From: Astropecten irregularis
Taxonomy: Eukaryota; Echinodermata; Asteroidea; Paxillosida; Astropectinidae
DNA: 64,000 nucleotides
Direction of reading: 5' to 3'
NCBI GenBank assembly: GCA_963971285.1
Contig: OZ020251.1
Coordinates: 2,356,001 to 2,420,000, forward strand
Under the pieces are notes generated by a model that worked only from the letters and a program-made list of their open reading frames with translations, did no database searches and was not told the origin of the DNA. Positions 36,301 through 45,264 of the stretch are shown piece by piece. The translations under genes were made by a program, and so were the position numbers. Each line of letters opens with the position of its first letter. The stretch's first letter is position 1.

Positions 36301-37767
36301 GCTATATCACATGAATCGGGGCAAGCTTTTGCATAGCGATACCCATCTCTGGAAAAGACTGGTTCCTTTGTGCAAATTCTTATCCATTATGAACAGTGCA
36401 TTGGTGCAAGACGTCTGTTATGTAACCAAGCAAAAGCTTGCCCCAAATCATGTGATATAGCAACAGTGTCTTTAGTCTGGAGAATTCGGGTTTTGATGTT
36501 TATGTACAGTGAAAGAATTCAGTGTACCAGATATTATTCAATTTTAACTCGCAAAAGGCTTATTACGCTTTCTGGTCAAGTGCTCTCTTATGGTTTGTCA
36601 AATTGTTGTTGCTATAAACAAAACTCAATACTTCTGCATTTACTTTTATTACAAGATTCTTTGACTGGATGTAGTGTTTCCAGGGATGAGATTTCTCAGA
36701 ATTTTTCCCATTTCAATATTTTTCGTTTTGGATTTGAATGTTGTTTTAGGCTGTGTATAAAAGTATAGGAGACTTTTTCAGGATTGTTCAGGATGTATTG
36801 AAAATATGTCTTGGTGTCTCTAGTCTCCACATATTTTTAATGGAGCGAAGACCTAGACCTAGCTCTGGACAACAGCTTGGAATTTTGGATGCAGCCTATC
36901 ATTGATCAATCTCTACCCTGCTGTTTTGTAGGGTTGCGCCACTGCTCTGTTTGACATGTTAGAAGACAACGCCGTTCTAGTAGCAGGACTTGCCATCGGA
37001 ATCGGTGCTGTACAGGTAAATAAAGTCAAACACAAGCTACATATTATGTCTTGAAACTATTTAAGAGAATAGCGCCGCACTTATGCTAAAAATAGCACCC
37101 CATCTCAGACAAACATTGCAACAATGCAAACGTGTGTGCGCGTGCATGTACACTACATGCATGAGACAATGTTTGTCTGACATCTGGGGATTTTGTGACG
37201 TCATTAGTGCAGAGCGCTACTGTAAACATGAAAAGAGATTCACTTTCAAATTTTGCGCATTGTTTTTTGTGGAAATTTTTTTGTTCACCATATATGATTG
37301 AAAATTATTGTCAACATTTGAATTCATATTGTTATCAAGAGTTTGGATATGCCATCATCAAGGATAAGATTTATCAGATTAAAATCTGATTTCAGATTTT
37401 TTTTGTTATGGATTTCAGATTTTTTTTTGTTATGGATTTCAGATTTTTTTCTTCACAGGTTGTGTACAAAAGTATAGGAGATTTTCAGATTTCAGACTAT
37501 AATATAATGCTCCCTGTCAGCTGTTTTCAGACATTTTTATCATTGGTCAATCTCATCCCTGCATCATGTAGCATTTTGCCATTCTTATACCAGTGGGTAG
37601 ACGACACACTGACACAAAGTTCTTGTGTATGCTGTTGAATATCCAGAGGGTTGCTTTGTACTAATAGAACACTCATTGTTTCCTTGCAGCTTCTTGGCAT
37701 GCTGTTCTCACTGTGTCTCTGCTGTGCAATCAGAATGGCAGACAGAGAGAAATCATATCCCATCTAA
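23551..37767 (+). CDS. Tetraspanin A (CD9-like), complete, 7 coding exons, 240 aa
   Basis: Four-pass membrane organiser of the tetraspanin family. Coding exons: 23551-23616, 33249-33449, 34377-34473, 35160-35239, 35985-36101, 36932-37015, 37690-37767. All introns are GT-AG and the frame stays open through all joins. TM1 is about residues 11-33, TM2 57-77, TM3 90-110 and TM4 203-227. TM2 runs into GFLGCCGAC, a family signature that is nearly the same in CD9. The large extracellular loop (about 111-202) has CCG at 151-153, PDSCC at 165-169, C176 and C189: six cysteines, enough for three disulfides. TM4 ends in LCLCCAIR, with juxtamembrane cysteines likely to be palmitoylated as in CD9. The start codon has A at -3 and G at +4. 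Family members build plasma-membrane microdomains with integrins and Ig proteins; partners cannot be read from sequence. CD9/CD81/TSPAN2-like is my best subgroup guess; CD151-like is possible. Confidence 0.95.
23923..24926. mobile_element. Foldback-type element with minisatellite arms
   Basis: The left arm (to 24116) is 11 copies of a 16-bp unit around CCAACTCGGTCCGTGA. The right arm (from 24724) is 12 copies of the inverse. The arms meet unique DNA at a shared GGTCCCTATGGGAAAA boundary, and the order of variant units is mirrored from the outside in. The central ~610 bp is AT-rich with a poly(A) tract at 24288-24319 and no clear coding sequence. TAGATGG flanks both ends (23916-23922 and 24927-24933), a probable 7-8 bp target duplication, although a similar word also occurs at 23896. 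It sits in intron 1 of tetraspanin A. Confidence 0.8.
24934..25734. other. Intron 1 of tetraspanin A, nothing recognised
   Basis: AT-rich intronic sequence without a clear repeat family or coding signal. Confidence 0.45.
25735..25875 (-). mobile_element. Two partial tRNA-derived SINE pieces, opposed
   Basis: On the minus strand GGTTCGAATCCCAGTCAATTC (B box, then body) occupies 25745-25790. A + strand tail (TTTTTCAATGACTTAAAATGAATCC) follows at 25800-25870. The same body is intact and reversed at 52320-52450, so these are two fragments head to head. Confidence 0.65.
26628..26735 (+). mobile_element. tRNA-derived SINE
   Basis: A-box-like TGGCTTAGTTGGTAGAGCA and B box GGTTCGAATCC are 50 bp apart, followed by GGCTCCAGTCAATTTTTCTTTG. 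The acceptor stem does not close and no clean anticodon arm is seen, so this is a Pol III-derived SINE head rather than a tRNA gene. Confidence 0.75.
27270..27548. mobile_element. Palindromic MITE, GGGGCCAATTTCATAGAGCTGCTTA family
   Basis: Starts GGGGTCAATTTTATAGA and ends with the inverse ...ATGAAATTGGCCCC; inner GCTTAAGCA motifs also mirror. Related to copies at 28349, 43543 and 51128. Intron 1 of tetraspanin A. Confidence 0.8.
27590..27715 (-). repeat. GGGCCTGA repeat copy
   Basis: Inverse of the 18063-18195 repeat: CAGGCCCTCCCAACTC, then GATGAGCAGTTTGCAGCAGT and TTACTTGTATTG. Confidence 0.75.
28349..28589. mobile_element. Palindromic MITE, GGGGCCAATTTCATAGAGCTGCTTA family
   Basis: GGGGCCAATTTCATAGAGC at the left, GCTCTATGAAATTGGTCCC at the right. 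The interior matches the 43543 copy (GCTAAGCATGACATTTCTGTCT). Intron 1 of tetraspanin A. Confidence 0.85.
29185..29296 (+). repeat. 21-bp minisatellite AGCTATGGACATCTATGGTAT
   Basis: About five copies, each with two internal CTATGG motifs, so a 9-12 bp sub-periodicity is visible. Confidence 0.85.
29297..31958. other. Intron 1 of tetraspanin A, nothing coding recognised
   Basis: No exon, tRNA-like head or tandem array is evident. Between 30050 and 30500 a GACAAGTCTAGTTG-type phrase recurs four times, suggesting an old, decayed ~170-180 bp tandem repeat. Confidence 0.4.
31959..32474. mobile_element. Mariner-type long palindromic MITE
   Basis: Arms of about 225 bp mirror each other at roughly 85% by eye, from CTGGGTGAGTCCAAAAGAAC at the left to GTTCTTTTTGACTCACCCTG at the right. 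TA sits at both edges (31957-31958, 32475-32476), as in Tc1/mariner insertions. No transposase. Transcribed in intron 1 of tetraspanin A it would fold into a long hairpin. Confidence 0.85.
32784..33040 (+). repeat. 21-bp minisatellite AAGGCAATGACCAGGGGCAGC
   Basis: About eleven copies, some shortened to 15-18 bp. It ends about 210 bp upstream of exon 2 of tetraspanin A. Long frames in both strands come from the 21-bp period and are not exons. Confidence 0.92.
33249..33449 (+). CDS. Tetraspanin A coding exon 2
   Basis: Encodes residues 23-89: the rest of TM1, the small extracellular loop, TM2 and the start of the intracellular loop. Acceptor GCTGTAG, donor ATG|GTAAGT, both phase 0. Contains MMLVGFLGCCGAC, which is diagnostic for the family. 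Confidence 0.95.
33530..33735 (+). mobile_element. Hexanucleotide-ended element, copy 1
   Basis: Left end CTCAGGCTCAGGCTCAGG, right end GGAGCTGGAGCCCAGC. The interior (CATTGAAGCTGAAGCTCTGTT, GAGAATCTACTTCC, AAAGCCTCTATTTTGAT) is shared with five other copies in the window. Intron 2 of tetraspanin A. Confidence 0.8.
33769..33900. mobile_element. Short palindromic MITE with GCGACGCGTCGC core
   Basis: GGGGCCGATTTCATAAAGCT at the left and its inverse ...TTTATGAAATCGGCCCC at the right. Inside, GCGACGCGTCGCA repeats as a CpG-rich palindrome, unusual for this AT-rich intron. Confidence 0.85.
33950..34250 (-). repeat. Diverged copies of the ~115-bp satellite
   Basis: CACAGGACTGTAGAGCCCAGGCACTG, GGCTTGATGGCCCAACTTGG and CCAAGTCCAAAGAATGTGCC match, in the same sense, the array at 56150-56800. 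About two and a half degraded copies lie in intron 2 of tetraspanin A. Confidence 0.85.
34377..34473 (+). CDS. Tetraspanin A coding exon 3
   Basis: Encodes residues 90-121: TM3 and the first helix of the large loop. It is 97 nt and ends in phase 1 (AAAG|GTACTT). The corresponding exon in tetraspanin B is 75 nt and phase 0, so this intron is displaced. Confidence 0.93.
34765..34850 (-). mobile_element. tRNA-derived element or tRNA pseudogene
   Basis: The minus strand reads GGCCAAGTGGTCTGGCG (A box), a long middle, and GGCTGGGTTCGAATCCAGCC (perfect T-arm with B box). The layout resembles a Ser/Leu-type tRNA but the acceptor stem is not closed. Intron 3 of tetraspanin A. Confidence 0.6.
34931..35085. 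repeat. GGGCCTGA / TCCTAGCAGGATC palindromic repeat
   Basis: Inverted halves GCTTGGGGTTCGGAGGGCC and GGCCCTCCTAACTCCAAGC surround TCCTAGCAGGATC. Same family as 18063, 27590 and 57082. Intron 3 of tetraspanin A, ending about 75 bp before exon 4. Confidence 0.75.
35160..35239 (+). CDS. Tetraspanin A coding exon 4
   Basis: Encodes residues 122-148 in the constant helical part of the large extracellular loop. Acceptor TTCTGCAG follows a TTTG-rich tract; donor AAAG|GTATAG. Exons 3 and 4 total 177 nt, exactly the sum of exons 3 and 4 in tetraspanin B. Confidence 0.9.
35985..36101 (+). CDS. Tetraspanin A coding exon 5 (CCG / PDSCC exon)
   Basis: Encodes residues 149-187, the variable half of the large loop. 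It carries LQCCG, PDSCC and a further cysteine (KGCG), the key loop cysteines of tetraspanins. Acceptor GATACAG, donor CAA|GTAAGC. Confidence 0.95.
36932..37015 (+). CDS. Tetraspanin A coding exon 6
   Basis: Encodes residues 188-215, starting with the last loop cysteine (GC) and ending in TM4 (LAIGIGAVQ). It is 84 nt, as in tetraspanin B. Acceptor TTTTGTAG, donor CAG|GTAAAT. Confidence 0.93.
37060..37212 (+). mobile_element. CRE-bearing MITE, copy 1
   Basis: Inverted CAGACAAACATTG / CAATGTTTGTCTG around GTGTGCGCGTGCATGTACA, followed by TTTTGTGACGTCATTAGTGC. The same unit occurs inverted at 61712-61885. Intron 6 of tetraspanin A. Confidence 0.8.
37459..37620 (+). pseudogene. Possible decayed duplicate of the exon 6 region
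   Basis: TGTACAAAAGTATAGGAGA and CATTGGTCAATCTC...CATGTAG resemble the intron stretch just upstream of exon 6 (TGTATAAAAGTATAGGAGA at 36755, CATTGATCAATCTC...TTTGTAG at 36901). What follows only faintly resembles exon 6 and does not keep its cysteine. Weak call from short matches. Confidence 0.3.
37690..37767 (+). CDS. Tetraspanin A coding exon 7 with stop
   Basis: Encodes residues 216-240: the end of TM4, the LCLCCAIR juxtamembrane cysteines and a short tail ending in YPI, then TAA. Acceptor CCTTGCAG. The C-terminus has no canonical YxxPhi sorting signal. Confidence 0.93.
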   Translation, partial: LLGMLFSLCLCCAIRMADREKSYPI

Positions 37768-38381
37768 GGCACACACCATCCATCTGCAGTTCCCTTGCCA
37801 GAGGGGGAGAGCTACAGTGCCATTACCACACCAGAGGGAAGCAGATTCTTCACACAGTAAAGAAGTTCTTTTTTTATCAAACCATTTTAAAATTTAGTAC
37901 TAAAAAGTACTAAAATCAGACTTCCTAGTTTATTTTCACGACACCCTTTCCCCTGAATATGAATAGAATAATAACCAAATTAATTTTTTACAATTTGGAA
38001 AAAAATTGCGGATTAAAAAGTCAAGTAAAGATAATAACATCGAATGTCTTAGAGATAATAATACCTTTTGTACATTAAAAAAAAGACCAGAAAAATTGTT
38101 GTAAACTGAATTTAATCCGAATTTGACCGGAAACTTTCACTAACTTATTAAACGTGATTGATAAGTGCTACTTCCAATGCACACAGTGTTCCTGCTGAGT
38201 TAGCAATGTGATATTTTAAACCTTTGATCGTAAAAATGTCAAATTTCTGAAATTGACAACGGCGCTTTAGCGGGAACCGAGCAAAAACAAAGCCACAGAA
38301 ATGCTCTAGGGCCTTTTAGAAAGCCCCTCCGAAAAACCAAACTTGCCCGAAGTTTATTTTTGTACTTTAGGTGTATATTAC

Positions 38382-38387
38382 AATAAA
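38382..38387 (+). terminator. Candidate poly(A) signal for tetraspanin A
   Basis: First canonical AATAAA that I find downstream of the stop codon, about 615 nt away. The interval is AT-rich. Only the hexamer supports this, so it is a weak call. Confidence 0.3.
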
Positions 38388-38854
38388 TATTCTTCAAATT
38401 CATTTGGTGACTTTGCTAACAGTAACCTTGAACTATGTGTCTCATCCAAAAAGTTTGAATAATTCTTAAAAGTTGTGATATCGTGACATCTACACATGTC
38501 CAGTCTTGATTAAGAAAATTACTTTATGGGTAAATTTCTGAAAGATTCTTTGTACCTTCGTGAGGAAATATGAAGGGGGAAATTTTTGAAAACAATTAAG
38601 AAAATGTTTAAAATGAAATGTTATCTCTTGATTTTCTATGTGAGTCAGAATGCAAAACTAAACAATGTTCTTCAGCTCAATGATTAGAATTAATTGTTTC
38701 TGTACCTTGTACTAATGTTTTTCACAATTATTATCGTTGAAGCAAATTCAAGAACGTGGATTTTTATTCAGACTTTTGAGTCTTGTAAATAGATTGTTAA
38801 ATATGCTACTTTTTCATCAATTGACTGTATGTTTTAACTCGTTTTCAAAATGGG

Positions 38855-38868
38855 GGGGGGGGGGGGTC
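38855..38868 (+). repeat. Poly(G) tract
   Basis: Uninterrupted run of G, about 14 long, 1.1 kb past the tetraspanin A stop. Confidence 0.9.
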
Positions 38869-38929
38869 ATGTTTGACAGGATTTTCAGAACTTGAAGCCT
38901 GGTTTTTGGCAGTTGGTGTCCTTTATCGT

Positions 38930-39210
38930 TGGCATGTGGGGGCATTTATTGCTGTGGACTAGGTATCCCTTCCAGTCCTATTTATACTGTGAAGAGACCA
39001 TCAGTCTTGTTTCAGTGTGAGGGACTGGTTTCTCCATACCATAGGGGTGGAGTCATTCATTGCTGCCTTGCTGTGGACTAGGTACCCCTTCCAGTCCTAT
39101 TTATACTGTGAAAAAACCATCAGTCTTGTTTCATTGTGAGGGAATGGATTCTCCACACCATAGGGGCAAAGGCATTCATTGCCGCCTTGCTGTGGACTTC
39201 ATCTTTGAAA
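38930..39210 (+). repeat. ~119-bp satellite, short array
   Basis: Two and a half copies of the unit containing CTGTGGACTAGGTACCCCTTCC and CCATCAGTCTTGTTTCAGTG. Same family and strand as 45265-46233. Confidence 0.9.
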
Positions 39211-40559
39211 GACCATAACTCAATAAGCCTAGTTCCACAGTGAGAGTTTCCTGGGCAGGCGAGACCAGCATATAAATAGGCACCGCGCAGACAAAACATC
39301 TTCAATCCAAAAATCCACCTGTAAAATCCTATTTATAAACACTACCATAAAAGACACCAAAAATAATACTCAAGAAATAGTTCACGAGTATTTCCCTTCA
39401 TTTTTAAAATGTCATTGATATCATCACACCTTTTCTTGTAAATTGTATGTGTACATGTATTTTAATGTATTTTACTAGAGATCTGTAGAATAAGTACTAT
39501 TCGTGTGTTAGCTATTAAGAGTATTTTTCCAGAGTACTGTTTAAGATATCACGTAGTATATGTAACGTACTCATTAACATATTCTATTTTTTGATGTGAA
39601 ACAATATCCGTGTATCAGACTTAATAATAATCAGTGTCCCATATTATCAACAGATTTAAGTCCTAAGAATTAGAAGTTCTATATATTTATACAGAGGAAC
39701 CTAAAATTATTGTTATTAATTTGTTGTTTCTCTGGCAGTAACTTGAATTGACATCATGGTTTAATGATGAAAAGTATAAGTGATCATTTTTTATTGATTA
39801 ATCAATTGGGATTATTGATTAATTGTTCTCAATCCTTGATCAAAGCAACAGTGATGCTAGAAGCCAAGTATACACTTGTGTTGAGAACTATTTGATTAAA
39901 ATTAAACTGTTGATCACTTCAAGATTCAGATATGTAATAAAGCTATGTCTTGCCTATCACCATGTAGAATTTAAGTAAAATCGGAATAACGTTGATTGAA
40001 AAAACTAAGACTGAATTACCCAACCTCAAAACCCGATTTTCATCTTTCTTGCATACACATTATGTGTATATTGACCACTATGCGTGTTATCCTTGCAAAT
40101 TTGTTTTTAAGGAGTATTCTTTCAATTGGTCATATTTTTGCCAATTTCAGCCCTAATAAGCTTAAATTTTACATAAAATAATAATAGCCAAGACATGGCT
40201 GTATCACATATCTGAATCTTGAAGTGATAAACAGTCTAATTGCATCATAATGGGTCCCGACACAGTGTTGCGTTTTTTCTGGGACACCCTCTATACTCTA
40301 AATGAACCAGTTTCCATTGTGCGTTCTACTAATCTACAACAAAAGCTTAAATTCTATCTTCCTAATTATTGTTTTGTTTCATTAAAATCAGCTAAAAATG
40401 GATTGCATGTATTATTAAAAAATCTACGTTTAGTATTTTTGTCTTTCAGAAAGATGTGTAATGATGTTTGTACTGTGTTTTGACCATTGCGTCTTCTTAT
40501 GTCAAATTGAGGGGCCATTTACATAGACTGGGTAAAGCACAGAGGTGGTACGGTTTAAC
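39211..40559. other. Intergenic, nothing recognised
   Basis: Very AT-rich, no supported gene. Between 39775 and 40240 a phrase around AACTGTTGATCACTTCAAGATTCAGATATG recurs inverted (CATATCTGAATCTTGAAGTGATAAACAGT at 40206), hinting at another palindromic element of about 450 bp. Confidence 0.4.
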
Positions 40560-40619
40560 TTTGGGCCTGTTTGATCTTTAAAAGATAAATAATTTTGGTC
40601 ACTGGTTTTACTCTTTTTC

Positions 40620-40870
40620 TGGATAAATATAGCATTTCAGGCAGAAATATGTTAACGGTATGTTTCTACCAGCACTATCTTCATACCCTGAAAGTTATAC
40701 ACGTACGTAAATCTGTGAACATTTCTGTTTGGGTATGTTACAATCCTGTACTGTACCTTTAACGGTATTATTTTTACCAGCACTATCTTCATACCCTGAA
40801 AGTTATACATGTACGTAAATCTGTGAACATTTCTGTTTGGTTATGTTACCAATCCTGTACATTTAAACCT
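40620..40870. mobile_element. TTAAAGG-type MITE, partial, duplicated end
   Basis: A stretch from CTACCAGCACTATCTTCATACCCTG to the GTACCTTTAACGG end is present twice in a row (40660-40765 and 40780-40870). Family members lie at 41190 and 59746, with fragments at 3805, 41622 and 62260. Confidence 0.75.
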
Positions 40871-41189
40871 CGCTTCTTTTCTGAACCACACATATCTATA
40901 GGCCAACATGGAGTTTTATACCGCAAAATAATGGTTTTCTTGCTATGTCGTAATTTGTTGATAAGAATTGGGTATGCATGTAACATTGTGGGACCAGAAG
41001 CAGAATAATTACAAATAAAGGAGAATTTGGACAATTTGAATGGAACTCAAGCTTTCGAATTGTATGCATTTGCTAATCTCACAGATAACTTGAATATTAA
41101 TAAAAGAACGTTTCATACAGGCCTACTTTTAAATTGATTGGTTGAGTACATGTACATGTATTGGTTTTATGTTCATCGTGGATATAATA

Positions 41190-41555
41190 TTAAAGGTAGT
41201 ATCATACTTTGGTTTTTATCAGAGACATACAGATTCATGGGCAAAAATATCAAGGATACAGTTACAGTCATCTGTGAAAATGTCAGTCCCATACGGTGCC
41301 CACTTTTTGAGAAAACAGTGAAAAACAGCCACAATATTTCTGAAGTCTTTTCTCTTTTATTTTTGATCTTTTAAAAGATCAAAAAGATTTCCGGTCATCG
41401 TTTTACTAATTTCTGGATAAATACACCATTTCAGGCAGAAACATTTTAACGGTATGTTTCTACCACCACCATCTTCATACCCTGTATAATTATATGTAAA
41501 TCTGTGAACATTTCTGTTTTGGTTTCTTAATACCAAAGTATGATACTACCTTTAA
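41190..41555. mobile_element. TTAAAGG-type MITE, full copy
   Basis: Ends TTAAAGGTAGTATCATACTT / AAGTATGATACTACCTTTAA, with a TCTTTTAAAAGATC palindrome near the centre. The TTAA edges may be a target duplication or part of the ends; superfamily not assigned. Confidence 0.85.
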
Positions 41556-41621
41556 GGACTGTGTCTAACCTACATGCCTCTGCAGATCAGCATGCTGAGG
41601 GTATTGGAACAAAATAATTGC

Positions 41622-41755
41622 CGTCAGGTTTACAGGTAGTATCATACTTTGGTAGCATACCGAAACAGAAATCTTCACAGATCGACCTATAACTTACAGG
41701 GTATGAAGATGGTGATGGTAGAAACATACCGTTAACATTGTGTGGCTGCCTGAAA
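41622..41755. mobile_element. TTAAAGG-type MITE, truncated
   Basis: Begins GGTAGTATCATACTTTGGTA and runs through ATACCGAAACAGAAATCTTCACAG to CATACCGTTAACA, then breaks off. Confidence 0.75.
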
Positions 41756-43542
41756 TGCTGTATTTATCAGTCAGAAGTCATGAAACCACACACAGACCAC
41801 TACATCACAGGGATCATTGAAATAAAATTGAGGAATCTCCACAAGGGTTGGTTGAAGTTGAAATCAAATTATTATTTTTTTTTTTATAAGAAGTGTCAAT
41901 GTCTGCGAAGAATTGTCCACTGTTTTAAGTACAATACACAAATTACACAAGCTATCTACACAACAATGAATCTCTGATAACAATAGCCTATTGTTTTCAC
42001 ATTTCTTTTGTTTACTATTGAAACCACATCATAGAATAATGTTTAGAATTGAAACTACCTCAAAAAGACTTCTTTTTTTTGCATTTCTACTAAGAACATT
42101 CTGTACAAGTATTTGCATGTCTAGTAATTTTGTTTTCCAAAAGTTTTACACTTTATCACGTTCAGCTTATAAAAAATTACAAGCTGTGTGAATTCTATTG
42201 TTTTTGTCCAGTCCTTTTTTAGTCAAAATCTTAAAATCTCAAAATTACAGAAACGGTGAAAAACATAATGAAATAATTCTCACACACACAAAAATGTTTA
42301 AAACCATGATCTAAAACAGACACAATTATTTCAGCACAAATGAACTTTTTGCTCTGAAAGTACAGAAGTGCAACAAATGAACAACATGCCAGTATTCAGA
42401 AATTTGAAAATATCCAAAAATCAATTATTTGGGGTAAAATGAGTAAACTACAAGTTAATTGGTAAAAGTAATTTCTGACACCGAGTTTATGGAAGTAAAA
42501 GATGCATTGTAATATACAAGCAACTAGTCAACATAGTAACAAATGATTTATTTATCCACCTAGTTATATATTTAAGCAGCAATATGTGCTTAAAGTATGA
42601 CAGCATGCATAACTTTCATTTATTGTTATTTTAAATTTATCCTAATACTTTAGATAGTGGTTTCATATTTTTTTTAAAAACAAGTTACAGGAGTTTTTGG
42701 AATTTATTTCACAGACTAAATACTGATTTCTATAATATTTCTGGACAAAAAAGCCATTTGATTTAATACTATTCAGGATTTTATATAAATTATCATTTTT
42801 AAAAACTTTTCTTTAAAACCGGCATAATACAATATACAAATGCTATTAACGTCACTTGTATTCATACATAATCTATATTACATGTTAGGCTATATCTAGG
42901 AATATCTAATAGTATTCTATACAATATTACATGAAATATTTTGCACAGCCTCTTTGTCAAGGAGTGCAACAGTCGACACAAAAATAATATTCAAGATATT
43001 GTTCAAATTAAATGCTCTCTCGCACCGTATGTAATATTTTCAGGACAAGAATGGCAGAAAAATGGAGTATAAGTTGGTTGGATTAAAATTACTATTCAAA
43101 CATTTTTGCCTGTCACCCCAAAAATATCCATGATATACTTCTGAGTGATTAGTGTATAGGCCTAAACTATAGGATTCGATTGCATAAAATTTACAAAATG
43201 GTACAAATTTTGGCAAGTTGGAGAACAAATAATGAATATTTATGACAATTTTGATGACACAGTTTTGGCCTTAAGAAAAAAAAAAGCCTGAACATTTTGA
43301 GAATGTTTCAGGTCAAAGGTTGACTTCAAAACTTCAGTCTGAAAGGTGGGAAAAGCTTGACACTGATATTTGTGTCTTCGTCTTTACTGAATACTGAATG
43401 AGTGGAAAGTTAAGAACTATTGCAAGCCTGTCCATGCAGCTACTCAGAGCACATTTTGTCACAAAAACCTCCAGAATTATCTCAGGTTTCTGACAGAGGA
43501 AGACTGTAACTAAGTTCTCTACCATCAAAGAACTCTTTTCCA
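41756..43542. other. Intergenic, nothing recognised
   Basis: AT-rich, with no exon, SINE or tandem array seen. Confidence 0.45.
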
Positions 43543-43781
43543 GGGCCAATTTCATAGAGCTGCTTAGCACAAAAATTCGCTAAGCATGACATTTCTGTCT
43601 TAGTAAAAACAGGATTAACATCAACATTTCCATGTGCTGTGTATCACTTGTGATTATTCTTTGGCTGTTGTTCGCTGACAATGAATATCAAATGGAATTT
43701 TCAATGAAGGTTTGTTTAATTGAGCAAGCTATTCTTGTGCTAAGCAATTTTTTTGCTAGGCAGCTCTATGAAATTTACCCC
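43543..43781. mobile_element. Palindromic MITE, GGGGCCAATTTCATAGAGCTGCTTA family
   Basis: GGGCCAATTTCATAGAGCTG at the left; CAGCTCTATGAAATTTACCCC at the right. The interior matches 28349-28589 closely. Confidence 0.85.
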
Positions 43782-44484
43782 AGCTCATTTTGAGGGTACA
43801 AACATCTCAATTTATGATTTTTTTTTTGCAATGCTTACCAATTTTGTGTTGTCAAACACTAAATCATGTTGAAGTTTGCATAATCAGATACGTATGTTTT
43901 CAATACAACATAGTAAGCTTATTTGCAATAATAAGCAAAATTTATAAGAGTTTTTCAGTTTCAAGTTCAATTGGTAAAAAGTGAGATTGGAGAATGGCAA
44001 GTTAAAAGGCCCATGTAAAAAAAGAATAAGAAATCTATACTCAAAGTGGTTAATTTCCATTAAAAAGTACATTATTCGTTATGAATCTTGATGAATAATT
44101 AACAATACTCGATGTGCATGAAAAAAAGAGTCGAAATACATTACAAAAAGACTTTTGAATTATGATTTAAGATGTCTGAATGATATTATTTTTAATACAA
44201 GAAAAAAAGGAAGCGTTAAAAAATTATATTACACTTGTTTAATATTTTGATATTGTGGCCATTTTCATATTATTTGGACTATGAGATATCAATGATCAAA
44301 ACTCCTACAAACGGAATCCTAAAAATCTTAGTTTACAAGTATAAAACAGTTCCACTGGAAACTCAGAATAAATAACTGGTTCTAAAATAAATAGCTTCGT
44401 TTGGTAACCTTCCGACAACCATGTAATCAAGCCAAATAAACCGTTTTGAGATTTCTTAATACTGCAAAGGTCAATCACATGCTG

Positions 44485-44865
44485 TTAAAGGGAGCATATA
44501 GGTTTGCAAAGATGTGCGTTTATGGCTGAATTTGGTACTTAAACAGAAGTGAAGGTCTTAAACTTCCTTACAGACGTTGTTTCATGTACACATTTACGCT
44601 TTGTTCATCTGGATAGCTGAAATACAGCCGAAATAATTTTGCCCCCTCCGAATCCTTCACGGTTACACCACGCTTTCGAAATGCTACTAAATCGTTTGGA
44701 CGAAAGATCTTTCTAAAGGACACTAAATCTTAATTTCCTTGAAAAACCCAGCATCTGATGAACCAAGATTTCCCATGGTGACTGTTTGCACTGTTTACGA
44801 ACTGTTGAGTCTTAAACTCAATAATTTGTTTTGGAGGCCTTGCAAATCCTGTACGCTGCCTTTAA
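44485..44865. mobile_element. MITE with TTAAAGG(C/G)AGC ends
   Basis: Left TTAAAGGGAGCATATAGG, right CCTGTACGCTGCCTTTAA. The right half (CTAAATCTTAATTTCC to the end) recurs at 62437-62588. Confidence 0.75.
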
Positions 44866-45264
44866 TGGATATTTCTGCAAATCTCCAAAGTTCCTCTCCG
44901 AGTGGCTACTGTAATTCCTTATTTTATAATTTCCAAAGTTCAGCAACAATGCAATTATTACCTTTGTAATATTTGAGTTACAGAAACACAAGTGCTGGTC
45001 GGCAAGATGATAAGCAAAGAGATACTATGGCAAGCGTTCTTAAAAAATTACACCTAAAGCTAAAATGTCGGAAGAGAATTTGGCGGTGGATTTTACAAAC
45101 TGGCAAGATGGAATAAATATTACAGATCTATTTGTGTATTTGAGGTATTGGTAGTTTGATCGTTAAAAAGTCGCATATGGAATTTTAAATTATTGGAAGG
45201 GCAACAAAACAGGTATAATGAATATGGCAAATGTTTTTTAAAAAATGGTATCGGTACAGAAATG

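Noticed and set aside
37083-37301. 72-codon Cys-rich frame
   Set aside because: Lies over the CRE-bearing MITE in intron 6; no signal of coding.
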